A DNA stretch of 64,000 nucleotides. Source: an uncultured Pseudomonadota bacterium. GTDB lineage: Bacteria > Bdellovibrionota_B > Oligoflexia > Oligoflexales > CAIYRB01. Below are positions 26,771 to 36,114 of this stretch, piece by piece. The stretch is taken from assembly GCA_903928445.1 (NCBI GenBank), contig CAIYRB010000084.1, forward strand, positions 25,957 through 89,956. Direction: 5' to 3'. Position numbers and translations under genes: made by a program. The notes under the pieces were generated by a model. The model ran no database searches. It was not told the origin of the DNA and saw nothing but the letters and a program-made list of their open reading frames with translations. Within the stretch, counting starts at the first letter, position 1. Every line of letters starts with the position of its first letter.

Positions 26771-28216
26771 TTAACCTGGATTTGGGATGCTAACAGGCGT
26801 AGGGGACTCCGGCTGGCCACTGCTTTCGTCTTTGCTTTGATAGTCTTTCAGGAATTTACTAACGAGCGCCGCAGAGGTGTCGTGAAGCCCGACCTTGGCG
26901 GCATCTTCTGGCGATAGCAGGATACCATCGAGGTGCGGCTTTCCGACCAGCCATTTCGTCGCAGCAGCCTGAACATCGCTAAGGGTCACCTTAGCGATCA
27001 TCGGAAGGTAGCCCTCCCTGTAGTCAAGACCCGTAACAGCCCACCAGAAAGCCATCTCCTTGATAAACTCTGTTGGCTGGTTTAGCTCGTGCTTTTGGGC
27101 AATCAGCATTTTTCGTTGGACATCCTCGAGCTGGGTCGCCGTGAAATACCCAGGCCTGGCCCACTTCGGGATCTCGTCAAGTAACAGCTTTTGCACCTGC
27201 AGGGCTTGTTTTGGTTCGGTCGTCGCTGAAACCTCGATTTCACCAGCCTGAGATTGTGTGTAATAACCGAGCGAAGCTTCATAGGTTAGACCAGAATCGA
27301 TAAACTTCTTATAAAACGTTCCTGATCGGTGTTGCAAAAGGTGGACTAGGACATCTAAAGCGTAGGTGTCTTTGGGCTGAGTGCGGGCTTTTGGGCCATA
27401 AAAGACACTTTCCACATGCGCGTTTTGCACGTTTGGCCGCGTCATGATGAAGCTGGTTGTTGCCGGAAAGGTCGGGAAAGGTTTGGGTTTTAAGGCCGTC
27501 CATGCGGGTGGGTTTTTCCAGGCGGTGAAGTATTGTTTGACGATCCGCTTTAGCTGATCCGGGGTGAAGTCGCCGGCCACCAGGAGGGCGCAATTGGATG
27601 GGACAAAGACCTGATCACGAATCGTCAGGAGTTGATCGCGAGTTGCCTTCTCAATGATGGGACGAAGGCCAAGTGGATCGCGCTGATGCTGCTGATCGCC
27701 GTAGATCATGCTGCGTTGGAGGTTTGCGTAGTCAAACGAAGGTTGTGCTGCGTTACGCTCGTATTCGTTGAGGACCACGCGACGCTCGCGTTCAAGTTCC
27801 TTCTGCTCTAACAGCGGCGTTGAGATCGCGTCAGCCATGAACTGTAAGCCATCTTGTAGAAATGCCGATGGCAAAGTGAAGAAATAGCGCACCTTCTCCG
27901 CAGCCGTATCTCCATTGTAACTAATACCAAGCTGTCGAATGCGGCGGTTGAATGCCTCTTGATCGGGCAGCCGTGCGTTGCCTTTAAAGAACATGTGCTC
28001 CCAAAGGTGAGTCAGACCATTGCTGTCTGGCGTTTCAGTCATAGCGCCGGCCTTGGCGGCGAGGACGATCGTCACCAGCGGGACTTTATGCGACTCCATC
28101 GCAATGACTGTAAGGCCGTTGTCGAGTGTCTCGGTAAAGTAGGGCTTAGGCTGCTCAACGGCGCTAGCCGGAACGCTAAACCACAAGAGCAACGGACAGA
28201 TCCATCGGCGCAGCAT
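26771..28216 (-). CDS. M16-family zinc metallopeptidase, catalytic subunit
   Basis: A 481-aa exported peptidase with signal peptide (ICPLLLWFSVPASAVEQ). The inverted zinc motif HLWEH is intact (H70, E73, H74), with the downstream zinc-ligand glutamate in RVVLNEYERN. The family degrades peptides in a closed chamber. The frame reaches 28237, but ATG 28216 has GGAG six bases ahead while 28237 has none. The following gene encodes its degenerate paralogue, so the two probably form a periplasmic heterodimer. The start lies 37 bases after the Fe-S oxidoreductase stop, on the same strand. Confidence 0.92.
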   Translation of the reverse strand: MLRRWICPLLLWFSVPASAVEQPKPYFTETLDNGLTVIAMESHKVPLVTIVLAAKAGAMTETPDSNGLTHLWEHMFFKGNARLPDQEAFNRRIRQLGISYNGDTAAEKVRYFFTLPSAFLQDGLQFMADAISTPLLEQKELERERRVVLNEYERNAAQPSFDYANLQRSMIYGDQQHQRDPLGLRPIIEKATRDQLLTIRDQVFVPSNCALLVAGDFTPDQLKRIVKQYFTAWKNPPAWTALKPKPFPTFPATTSFIMTRPNVQNAHVESVFYGPKARTQPKDTYALDVLVHLLQHRSGTFYKKFIDSGLTYEASLGYYTQSQAGEIEVSATTEPKQALQVQKLLLDEIPKWARPGYFTATQLEDVQRKMLIAQKHELNQPTEFIKEMAFWWAVTGLDYREGYLPMIAKVTLSDVQAAATKWLVGKPHLDGILLSPEDAAKVGLHDTSAALVSKFLKDYQSKDESSGQPESPTPVSIPNPG

Positions 28217-28252
28217 AGGCGTCTCCGTAACATGCAAAGGAGGAATAGGTTC

Positions 28253-30268
28253 TTAGTCTAATGAATCCGCAACCAACTCCGCTATGTCTTTTACTTGGAC
28301 CCCGGCAGCACCTTGCGCCTTGACGCCATCGGTCAGCATCGTCATGCAGAATGGGCATGCGGTTGCGACGGTTTTAGCCCCCGTAGCAATCGCTTCTTTG
28401 GCACGGTTCTCATTGATTCGGCTGCCGATCTTTTCCTCGAGCCACATGCGTCCGCCGCCGGCGCCGCAGCAGAAGCCGGTTTCTCGACTCCGAGGCATTT
28501 CCGTCAGCTTGACCTTTGGTAGAGCGGCCAGGGTTGCCCGCGGCTCTTCGTAGACCTCATTGTGACGCCCCAAGTAACAGGAGTCGTGGTACGTGACCTC
28601 GGACACCTCTGCTGGCACGACATCTGGCTTGATCTTCCCATTCTTGGTGAGTTCCGCAATCATTTCACTATGATGCACCACCTCAAGGTCGAGACCGAAG
28701 TCCGGGTACTCGTTTTTCAGGGTATTGAAACAGTGCGGGCAGCCGGTAACGACTTTTTTAACATTGTAGCGCTTGAAGGTCTCGACGTTGCCTTCGATCT
28801 GAGCTCTAGCTAAGTACTCATTGCCGAGGCGGCGGGCGGTATCGCCGTTGCAGGACTCTTCGGTGCCAAGAATGGAGAAGTTAACGCCAGCAGTCTGCAT
28901 GATCTTTACCATCGAGCGCGACACCTTCTTGTAGCGCTCGTCAAACGAGCCGGCGCAGCCCACCCAGAACAAATAATCGACATCAGGCTTTTCCGCCATG
29001 GTGGTGACGTTAAGGCCTTTGGCCCAGTCGGCGCGGGTCGAGGGATCCATGGCCCACGGCGCACCATTGGTCTCCAGACTCTTAAAGGTATTGCCTAGTT
29101 CTTCTGGAAAAGCCCCCTCGGTCAGTGTCAGGTAGCGGCGCATCCCAACAATCGAGGGAATATGTTCGATGTACAGAGGACATGCCTCCATACAAGCACC
29201 GCAGGTCGTGCACGACCAAAGTTCATCTGGTGTAACAATGGCGTTTTCCGCTCCAATCAGCGTCCGGCGCTGGTCTTCGGGCAAGGAAGCATCATGTACA
29301 GCAGCTTTCAGGTGCTTCATGATCATACGTGGGTCGAGCGGTTTACCAGTGGCGGTGGCAGGACACTGTTCCGTGCAGCGACCACACTCAACGCAGGTTA
29401 TGCCGTCAAGCAGCTGCTTGGTGGCAAAGTCCTGTACCTTGCCGATGCCGAAGGATTCAGCATTTTCATCAAACTCCATCGCTTTTAAACGGCCGCGTGC
29501 CTTTAGGCTGCGCAGAAACATATTGGGCCAGACCCAGATAAAGTGCTGGTGCTTCGAGTAAGGGATAAAGGTCGTGAAAGAGAAAAGAACCAAGCAATGA
29601 GCCCACCACAGCGTCTTGCTAAAGATCGTCCAGCCAACGCTGGTGTCAATGCCGAAGAGCAGACCAACGCCGCCAGCAATCGCACGGGAGAACACCAGCG
29701 GCGCCGCTGGCAAGCCGGTATCTCCTTCGATAAAGGTCTTGGCCCCCATGTACAGATGAGCTGTGAGTACTAGGGCCAGGATAAAGCCGAGCACCCAGTA
29801 AGCATCAATCTTGGAGGTTTTCTCCAACTGCGAAAGACGCCAGGGCTTGAACAACAAGCGCCGGGTGAAGGCCCAGACAATGGCTATCACGACGACAAAA
29901 TTACCGAGGTCTTGCATCAGCAAAAAGGCATGGTAGAAACTGCCGGTGCCAAGCACCACCTGGTACGAAAAGGTGTCGAAGATCCCGTGGATCAGCGTCT
30001 CCCCAGTACCGACAGTGACGGCGAGAAAGCCATAGAAAATCATGTAATGCATGATCGCCGGCCAAAGGTCCTTAAGCATTTTTGGCTGCAGGATTCCGCC
30101 TTTGAGCATACCCAAAAGCCGTTCCACTGGGCGATCGGTGCGGACATCGTCAGCGCCGACACCGATTTGGATGGTCCGCCAGATCTTCGACAAGTTAAAG
30201 GCCGTAAAGCCAAAGGTTCCTAACGCAAGGACGGCAAACACGATGCTTGCAATGATCGTCACGGGCAA
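28253..30268 (-). CDS. Membrane-bound Fe-S oxidoreductase with CCG domains (ETF:menaquinone oxidoreductase type)
   Basis: A 671-aa fusion: about six transmembrane helices (residues 5-235) resembling the cytochrome b subunit of nitrate reductase/DsrM, then a ferredoxin domain with two 4Fe-4S motifs (C292/295/298/302 and C353/356/359/363), then two HdrD/GlpC-type CCG domains (for example [13 protein letters not shown] and [11 protein letters not shown]). Proteins of this build pass electrons from electron-transferring flavoprotein to menaquinone during fatty-acid or amino-acid oxidation. No etfAB or acyl-CoA dehydrogenase is adjacent, so the electron donor is inferred from the architecture. Confidence 0.85.
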   Translation of the reverse strand: MPVTIIASIVFAVLALGTFGFTAFNLSKIWRTIQIGVGADDVRTDRPVERLLGMLKGGILQPKMLKDLWPAIMHYMIFYGFLAVTVGTGETLIHGIFDTFSYQVVLGTGSFYHAFLLMQDLGNFVVVIAIVWAFTRRLLFKPWRLSQLEKTSKIDAYWVLGFILALVLTAHLYMGAKTFIEGDTGLPAAPLVFSRAIAGGVGLLFGIDTSVGWTIFSKTLWWAHCLVLFSFTTFIPYSKHQHFIWVWPNMFLRSLKARGRLKAMEFDENAESFGIGKVQDFATKQLLDGITCVECGRCTEQCPATATGKPLDPRMIMKHLKAAVHDASLPEDQRRTLIGAENAIVTPDELWSCTTCGACMEACPLYIEHIPSIVGMRRYLTLTEGAFPEELGNTFKSLETNGAPWAMDPSTRADWAKGLNVTTMAEKPDVDYLFWVGCAGSFDERYKKVSRSMVKIMQTAGVNFSILGTEESCNGDTARRLGNEYLARAQIEGNVETFKRYNVKKVVTGCPHCFNTLKNEYPDFGLDLEVVHHSEMIAELTKNGKIKPDVVPAEVSEVTYHDSCYLGRHNEVYEEPRATLAALPKVKLTEMPRSRETGFCCGAGGGRMWLEEKIGSRINENRAKEAIATGAKTVATACPFCMTMLTDGVKAQGAAGVQVKDIAELVADSLD

Positions 30269-30519
30269 CTCCTAGTAGCGGGCATCCTGAGCTAAAAGCG
30301 TGGTCAAACCGCACGTTAGCACGATAGCTAAGTGAGTTGCATGGGTTAATCTCGACGAAATGGCTGTAGGCAGGGGTGAGCGACGTGCCAACAGCGTCGA
30401 CCCTGCTCTCAGCAAGGACGTATAAGGTCCTAAGATAATGGCCTATTCAATTAGGTAGTATTGGCCAATGGATACAGACTTCCTTTGACAAAAGAGCGAG
30501 AGCATAGCACGTTGGAGCT

Positions 30520-31476
30520 ATGAACGGTGACAACCTTAGCGTTAAGACGATGACCCAACTTACAGGCCTCAATGAGCACACGCTCAGGGCGTGGGAACGA
30601 CGTTATGGAGCGGTGCGGCCTAAGCGCGGCGACAACGGACGGCGGGTCTATTCGCGTCATGATGTAGAACGCTTGAGAACGATGACGACTTTGGTCGAAC
30701 GGGGCTTCTCGATCGGTCGCATTGCCACACTCGGTGATGTCGAGCTTGCTGAGCTGCTTGCCGATAATCTTTCTTTTGATCAACCGGCTAGTAAAGTCAC
30801 CTTACCCGCAGCGCTAGGCGCTGGAGGACCAAGAATTGCCGAGTTTAGCCGCCAAATCCAAGGCGCCTTGAGCCGACACGACTTAGCGTCCATCCATGCC
30901 GAGTTGCAGGCGGCACGCAACCTTCTAGGCGCGCGAAGTTTCGCCATCGAATTAATCGCGCCGTTGATGCAGCAAGTCCGCGCCCAAAGCGCCACCGGCC
31001 TGGTCAGCATCGGCCAGATGCATGGTCTTACGTCGATCGTCAAAGCACATTTGGCGTCAATCACCCTCAGCATGGTGCCTGCCTCTCAGGGCGATTATCC
31101 GCGTGGAATGGCGTTTGTGATGGCGACCATGGTGGGTAACCATCACGAGATCGGCATCATGATCGCTGGTGTCGTAGCCGCAACACATGGCGCCATGGTC
31201 TACTATTTAGGGCCAAATATTCCGGCTGCAGCATTAGCCGAAGCCGCCATCGCCTTTAAAGCCGACCAGGTGCTAATCGGTTGTACGGCATTTGCCGAAG
31301 GGGATTTGCAACCAGGAGAGCTTGATTACCTTAAAGAGCTCGATCACCTATTACCGCCTAGCTGTGCACTTTGGCTAGGAAGCACGGTTGCCCCGTTGTT
31401 TCAGTCGTCGCGGCAACGGCGATCCATCAAGCGCTTGGCAACGCTGGAGGACTTCGATCTGGCGCTTGGTCACTGA
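30520..31476 (+). CDS. MerR-family regulator with B12-binding-like C-terminal domain (CarH/LitR type)
   Basis: A 318-aa regulator. Residues 6-75 form a MerR winged helix (SVKTMTQLTGLNEHTLRAWERRYGA), followed by a helical bundle and a Rossmann-like cobalamin-binding domain (residues 195-300). Light-sensing CarH-type proteins use E-x-H-x-x-G to bind adenosylcobalamin; here the equivalent is N207-H-H-E-I-G212, so the His is kept but the acidic residue is Asn. H168 in GQMHGL may match the bundle histidine, without the usual preceding Glu. It may therefore bind cobalamin weakly or not at all. It is monocistronic, with a divergent 250-base spacer; no crt or photolyase genes are near. Confidence 0.85.
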   Translation: MNGDNLSVKTMTQLTGLNEHTLRAWERRYGAVRPKRGDNGRRVYSRHDVERLRTMTTLVERGFSIGRIATLGDVELAELLADNLSFDQPASKVTLPAALGAGGPRIAEFSRQIQGALSRHDLASIHAELQAARNLLGARSFAIELIAPLMQQVRAQSATGLVSIGQMHGLTSIVKAHLASITLSMVPASQGDYPRGMAFVMATMVGNHHEIGIMIAGVVAATHGAMVYYLGPNIPAAALAEAAIAFKADQVLIGCTAFAEGDLQPGELDYLKELDHLLPPSCALWLGSTVAPLFQSSRQRRSIKRLATLEDFDLALGH

Positions 31477-31501
31477 GGCCGGTTGCTTACAAGCGTTGCT
31501 G

Positions 31502-31843
31502 TCACCTGGGAGGGCGGGGATGGCGCAGCTGATGCAGATACCGCAAGCTTTGCCGGGCCTTGTATAGCATCGCGTGGGTCTCGTACTCAATGCGGGCTTG
31601 GTGGGCAGCAAAGGTCATGTCGCTGAGCTCTTGAACGAAGTCGGTATAGCGCTGGTCGATCAAGGCCTGACGATCGGCCGCAGCCGGGGCTAAACCACGC
31701 CGTCGGTGATCGAGTTTGATTTCAAGATAACGAGTCGGCAGCAACGCCTGCAGCCTTTTAGCGATCTGGCGCCGATTAAGAGCGTCGGCGCCGCAACGGG
31801 CGATCAGGCGTGGTAAGTGCTCACTGGCGATGTCGCGCTGCAT
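31502..31843 (-). CDS. Hypothetical protein downstream of the DUF4175-like gene
   Basis: A 113-aa basic, helical protein with no signal peptide or membrane segment. Many Arg, His and Gln residues and a predicted coiled pattern (FVQELSDMTFAAHQARIEYETHAMLY) are the only features. It begins 23 bases after the end of the large membrane gene on the same strand and ends close to the convergent MerR-type gene, so it is probably the third gene of that unit. I do not recognise the family. Confidence 0.5.
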   Translation of the reverse strand: MQRDIASEHLPRLIARCGADALNRRQIAKRLQALLPTRYLEIKLDHRRRGLAPAAADRQALIDQRYTDFVQELSDMTFAAHQARIEYETHAMLYKARQSLRYLHQLRHPRPPR

Positions 31844-31866
31844 GTCAGACCCACAATAAAGATCGT

Positions 31867-34311
31867 CTAGCGTATCACGCGGCGCAGGTAGGTCTCCAGT
31901 AGAGTTCGATTTTCCTCATCATAACTGGAGGATTGCACCTCATCAAGGATGTCCTCGCGGTAGCGCCGGTCGACCTGGTATTCGCGCTTGATCTCAACAT
32001 CACCACCTACTACCGACTGGCCGTAGTAATTGTCACCCGTAACGCGGCGCCGGCGACCCCGGCTGCGCCTTTTTTGCTGGGACTGTTGCGCGGCGCTGTC
32101 GGCTTGCCGAAGCAGGCGCCCGGCGAGGTCGGCGGCAGACTCAGCTGTGACATAGTCCTCGCTGTTACCCGACTCGACCGCCGCCTCCATGGCTTTGGCC
32201 GCTGCTTGGATCCGCGCCGCAGCGTTTTGCGACAGACCGCGCATCTGCCCTTCGAGGTGGCGAGTGTCCTTGATATTGGTGTTTTGCTTCAACTTGGTCG
32301 TGGGCCATTGCCCTGCCAGCTGGTCCTTGGGCCGTTGATCCGCCCTGTCCAGCTCGGCAGAGATCTCCCCCTGACGCTTTTGCAGCTCCTTCAAGGTATC
32401 ACGAGCTGAAGCTAATCCCTGCTGGCGCTGCTGATCCTCCTCTTCGCGCGCCTTGTCCTCGGCCGCTTCGAGGTCAGAGATCCAGGCACGATACTGCACT
32501 ACAGCCTTAGCCAGGGTCGTCAACTGCGCCTCTTGGTTGCTTGCTGCTTTGCCCTTTTCCACCTCTAGTGCCCCGATTCTCTCGATTTGTTCATGGAACG
32601 GTCGGCGCTGCACCTGCGTCCAGCCCGCAGGGCGCGCGTCAGCCTTGAGTCGTGCGACTCGCTTGGTCCAGCGTTCATGGCGGACATTGAGGAAGTTTAT
32701 CATGCGCTGGGTGACGATATTCAATGGTGCCGGGCGCCTGCTTTGGTCTTGCTCCAACAGCCGCGAAAGGGCGCGTGCCGCGACAAAGAAGTCGCGGTCG
32801 CGTTCCCTGTCATCGAGCACTTCGTGTTCAAACAGAAAGTCATTGAGTGCCTGGCTAAGCTCGTGTAAGGCCTCATCGCGCACACCAGTCGTCAGGTCAC
32901 CCGCCTGACTGGCAAAGTTCCGTATCTGCATCCGGTCCAAACCATCGAAGAACGGCGACGCGTCTGATTGCTCAGCGGCTTTAACCGCAAGGTCGGCGGC
33001 GGCTTGAGGCAAGCGAGGCACATTGTCGGCGATGGCTGTATCAAGGAAGGGCTTCACCTCGCGCAGTGTCTGCAGCGACTGCCGATAGCGACCATAGGCA
33101 CTAGCCGTGGTGAGGTGCAGGGGAGCGCTGACGCCAGTAAGCGGCGTCGGCACAGCGCGATCGACGGCCTCCGCCGTGATCTCCACCTCAGCAAGGTCGT
33201 TCTCGACGTAGGCCTCGAGCATCAGTCGGTAGTCCGTCACCAGCTCCGGCTTGTTTTCGGCCATGACGTTGGCAACCAATTCCTTGGAGACTTTCTGATC
33301 TGATTTGATGATCAAGCGCACCGTCTGCAACGAGTTTTCAGCATGGACCTCAATGTGCAGTGGCAGCGGTTGATCATCTGGCCAGACCCCACCAGGTGGT
33401 GCCGTGGTCGACAGGCTGACTTTGGGGATAGGCAGCTGACGCACTTTTAAACGCGCGAGCATCGCGTCACCTAGCTGGGGGATGAACAAATCGACGTCTT
33501 CCGTGACGGCAAACGAAATCTCATGCAGTCGGACCGCCTCGTCATCCCCTTGTGGCCCATCAGCTGCCACGGGCGACATCTGAAAGCTTTGAAAGATCGA
33601 AGACGAGTGGTCGCCGGGATCCTTCCTGCGACGAAGCTCGACGACTGGGACGCCGCTGCGTATTGCGGCGCCGTTGACCCTGACAGCAATCAAGTTCTGG
33701 GCGAGAAGCTCCACTTCCAGTGGCCTTTTACCACTAAGCGCCAAGGGTTTAGCTTGGGTCCCGTCGCTGCCTCCTTGAATGACCTCAAGTGTGGCGCCGC
33801 GGTTGAGTTGAGCGACCGCCTTGGACACCTCGTTAAAGGCGTGCTTAAGGGACGGCGCCGCGCTTGGAAAAGCCGCCGCACACAGCAGACAGGGCAGCAC
33901 AAGCGTGCTGGCAAAACCAAGCACACGGCCACGCTCAAAGTCTTTTTGCGCCTGGATATGGCCCTGGGCTACCGCACTCCAACCCTGGCTCAAATCGGCC
34001 TGCGGATCAACGGACGTCAGGGACTCGGCAACGTCACCGCCATGCTCCATCTCAAAAGCGAGGGCTAGATCACTTGGGCTGATGTGATGTGGTGGTCGCT
34101 GGCCCCGTCCTAGTAAGGCCCCAAGCAAAATCGTCATGGCACCGAGGCCAAGCTGCCAAGCCTGGTCCTCGGGCTGGACCAAGGACCAGGCTGCAGTCGC
34201 CAACAGCCCCAAAATCACTACGCGCAGTCCGTGCAAGCACGAGGTGGTGTTGGCCGCCGCACTAATGATGCGATTAAGGCGATCGACGGTGGATTGAAGA
34301 GAAGTGGTCAT
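31867..34311 (-). CDS. Large membrane-anchored protein, DUF4175/TIGR02302-like
   Basis: An 814-aa protein with two or three N-terminal hydrophobic segments (HGLRVVILGLLATAAWSLV, LGLGAMTILLGALLG, VLGFASTLVLPCLLCAAAF), a beta-rich central part and a long helical, Glu/Gln/Arg-rich C-terminal third with coiled-coil character (near residues 560-720). This layout resembles the DUF4175 proteins best known in alphaproteobacteria, whose function is unknown. The open frame continues to 34500, but that extension would run into the preceding hydrolase gene; ATG 34311 starts just before the first membrane helix and is preferred, despite a weak SD. Confidence 0.65.
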   Translation of the reverse strand: MTTSLQSTVDRLNRIISAAANTTSCLHGLRVVILGLLATAAWSLVQPEDQAWQLGLGAMTILLGALLGRGQRPPHHISPSDLALAFEMEHGGDVAESLTSVDPQADLSQGWSAVAQGHIQAQKDFERGRVLGFASTLVLPCLLCAAAFPSAAPSLKHAFNEVSKAVAQLNRGATLEVIQGGSDGTQAKPLALSGKRPLEVELLAQNLIAVRVNGAAIRSGVPVVELRRRKDPGDHSSSIFQSFQMSPVAADGPQGDDEAVRLHEISFAVTEDVDLFIPQLGDAMLARLKVRQLPIPKVSLSTTAPPGGVWPDDQPLPLHIEVHAENSLQTVRLIIKSDQKVSKELVANVMAENKPELVTDYRLMLEAYVENDLAEVEITAEAVDRAVPTPLTGVSAPLHLTTASAYGRYRQSLQTLREVKPFLDTAIADNVPRLPQAAADLAVKAAEQSDASPFFDGLDRMQIRNFASQAGDLTTGVRDEALHELSQALNDFLFEHEVLDDRERDRDFFVAARALSRLLEQDQSRRPAPLNIVTQRMINFLNVRHERWTKRVARLKADARPAGWTQVQRRPFHEQIERIGALEVEKGKAASNQEAQLTTLAKAVVQYRAWISDLEAAEDKAREEEDQQRQQGLASARDTLKELQKRQGEISAELDRADQRPKDQLAGQWPTTKLKQNTNIKDTRHLEGQMRGLSQNAAARIQAAAKAMEAAVESGNSEDYVTAESAADLAGRLLRQADSAAQQSQQKRRSRGRRRRVTGDNYYGQSVVGGDVEIKREYQVDRRYREDILDEVQSSSYDEENRTLLETYLRRVIR

Positions 34312-34336
34312 AAACTTGGTTTTATCACAGGTGGCG

Positions 34337-35332
34337 TCAGGTTGGTGCGTTTTGATCCGCACGAGCTGCCTGTGGTCGGGGTCCGACCTGCCCCTCTTTG
34401 AGAGCCAACCAGCTAATAATCTTCTCCACCGCCTGAGTGCAGGCGGCCTCCTCACCGGTAAACACCCGGTGCGTGGTGTCGCTAAGCGACACGACTTCAA
34501 GATTCACCTCCTGATGCACCGCAGCTAGCTTTCTTAGATGCTGAAAGGTACAGACGCTGTCTTGCTCCGGGCAAAGAACCAAGGCGGTGCCACGATAGTC
34601 GACAAAGCGCGCCTCGGCGCCCTTGATGGCGGTCAGTAGCTCCTGAGTAAAAATGGCGGTCAGTCCAGGAAAGCGCGGCAGGCCGAAGGGGTCAGGAAGC
34701 AGTCCCAACTTTAGCCCACGCTTTTCTCGCGCCAATTTGGGTTTTAACAGGAGCGGAATGCGCGCCATGGGAAAGACGTCGGCTAAGAACTTGATCATCA
34801 TGCGCCGAACCAAACTCACCGGGGTCGCTAGCTCAAAGCACGGCGCGCTTAGCACTGCTGCCTTGCAGAAGGACGGGTAGGCTTTGCTGAAGTCCATCGC
34901 AATGAGTGCTCCGACCCCATGCCCAACGACGACCGGCGCCTTGCCTCCTTCCTCAAAGCGAACCCAGGCCGCAACCTGTAGTAGGTCCTTCACAAGGGCC
35001 GCAAAATTTGGCGCATGCCCGAGCTGCCGACCAGACCTGCCGTGGCCGCGCAGGTCAAACAGGTAGACCGAATAGCCCGCATCCAGCAGCCCATGAGCCG
35101 CGGCCAGATAGAAGTCCGCATGCTCACTGATATCATGCACTAGGATCATCGGTGGTCGTGTTGACACCAGGTGCCGCAAGACTTTGACATATAAAAGCGT
35201 CCCGACATGATCGACGGGCACCGAGGTGATGATCTCCTCGGTGCCAGGCATAACCATCGGGGATGTAAAAGGATTAGGCGGCGCTTCCGAAGCCACCTGT
35301 GTGGTTTCCGACGACGCCAGTGCTTCGCTCAT
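34337..35332 (-). CDS. Alpha/beta-hydrolase (monoacylglycerol-lipase-like) lacking the nucleophile serine
   Basis: A 331-aa protein with the lysophospholipase/monoglyceride lipase fold: oxyanion segment VHDISEH (65-71), DLRGHGRSG (93-101) and the nucleophile elbow. The elbow reads VVVGHGVGA, so the position expected to be Ser (GHSxG) is Gly139, encoded by GGG. The downstream acid (PEQDSV) and His (DTTHRVF) are kept. It is likely catalytically dead or uses another mechanism; a binding or regulatory role is possible. It is first in a unit with the DUF4175-like membrane protein and ends 25 bases before it. No signal peptide. Confidence 0.82.
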   Translation of the reverse strand: MSEALASSETTQVASEAPPNPFTSPMVMPGTEEIITSVPVDHVGTLLYVKVLRHLVSTRPPMILVHDISEHADFYLAAAHGLLDAGYSVYLFDLRGHGRSGRQLGHAPNFAALVKDLLQVAAWVRFEEGGKAPVVVGHGVGALIAMDFSKAYPSFCKAAVLSAPCFELATPVSLVRRMMIKFLADVFPMARIPLLLKPKLAREKRGLKLGLLPDPFGLPRFPGLTAIFTQELLTAIKGAEARFVDYRGTALVLCPEQDSVCTFQHLRKLAAVHQEVNLEVVSLSDTTHRVFTGEEAACTQAVEKIISWLALKEGQVGPRPQAARADQNAPT

Positions 35333-35561
35333 CTGGGGTGCCTTGAGACAAAGATATCAGATAGTTACGATAGAATTGCGGTTCAAACCAGAGGATAGCT
35401 ATTCATTGGTATTCCTACCCCAAGTATAGCTTGGGCCGGCCCGACTGGCCAGAGTCATCGATTGGCAGGCGTTAAGCCAGGAGGTCCAGTACACAACAAA
35501 CGCAGGAAAGTTGGACACCCTGGGCCCAGTTAGGCTACTGTCCACGCTGTCATTGGATTTG

Positions 35562-35914
35562 GGGGGCGTCCTGGTTTCGACGGGTACGCTAGCTGAATTT
35601 GAGAGCATGCCGAGGGTGGTAACGTGACCTCGTTAACAATGCGTTACAACGCTTAGTCGGCAACGATTACGCACTCGCAGCTTAATTAAGCTGCCGTCGA
35701 ACTAAAGGGTGTCGATACCTTTAGGGAGGCGCCATAACATCGACTTGGTGTCCGGGCTTTCCATCTGTAGGCCTTGGCATGACGACAATCAGACTGCGAC
35801 CAGTCAAGCCTGTCCGCTGGCTCGATCGGTAAGAGGAAAATTTACGGAATAAGCATGTAGTCGCTCTTTTCATCTCGTATTCGGACGAGGGTTCGATTCC
35901 CTCCGCCTCCACCA
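35562..35914 (+). ncRNA. ssrA: Transfer-messenger RNA (tmRNA)
   Basis: tmRNA rescues stalled ribosomes with SmpB. The 5' GGGGGCG pairs with CGCCTCC before the 3' ACCA to form the acceptor stem, with one G-U pair. GTTTCGACGGG near 35574 is the tmRNA D-like segment and GGGTTCGATTCC the T arm. The tag frame starts at 35659 after TAGTC and reads GGC AAC GAT TAC GCA CTC GCA GCT TAA, that is Ala(charged)-GNDYALAA. The resume codon is GGC (Gly) and the tag has only eight codons. The last 24 bases are duplicated 1.5 kb downstream, marking an integration site. Confidence 0.96.
35891..35914 (+). repeat. attL: tmRNA 3' end, left copy of 24-bp direct repeat
   Basis: The last 24 bases of ssrA, including the T-arm half and CCA. 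An identical copy lies exactly 1500 bases further on (37391). The 3' end of ssrA is a common integration target for tyrosine-recombinase islands. Confidence 0.85.
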
Positions 35915-36114
35915 CCTCATCCTCCAGCTACGTCCGACCAACCACATCGGAGCCAAAAGTGGGCGTTCGGTTTGTTGCCTGCTGGTCATTAGTGGTATTG
36001 CAAAGAGAAACCACTGTGCGAAGAGAAGGCTGGACCTACGAAGACATAAATACTTTATCGTTTGCCATGATTGGTTACCTATAGCTTATCAGCAAGTAAG
36101 TCGAATAAGGCGTC

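Noticed and set aside
34312..34500. N-terminal extension of the DUF4175-like protein
   Set aside because: It would overlap the hydrolase gene by about 160 bases; the Arg/Pro-rich sequence is an out-of-frame translation of that gene.
35721..35915. Minus-strand open frame of 64 codons beginning MVEAEGIEPSSE
   Set aside because: It is the antisense of the tmRNA 3' half, a common false prediction; the RNA gene is well supported on the plus strand.
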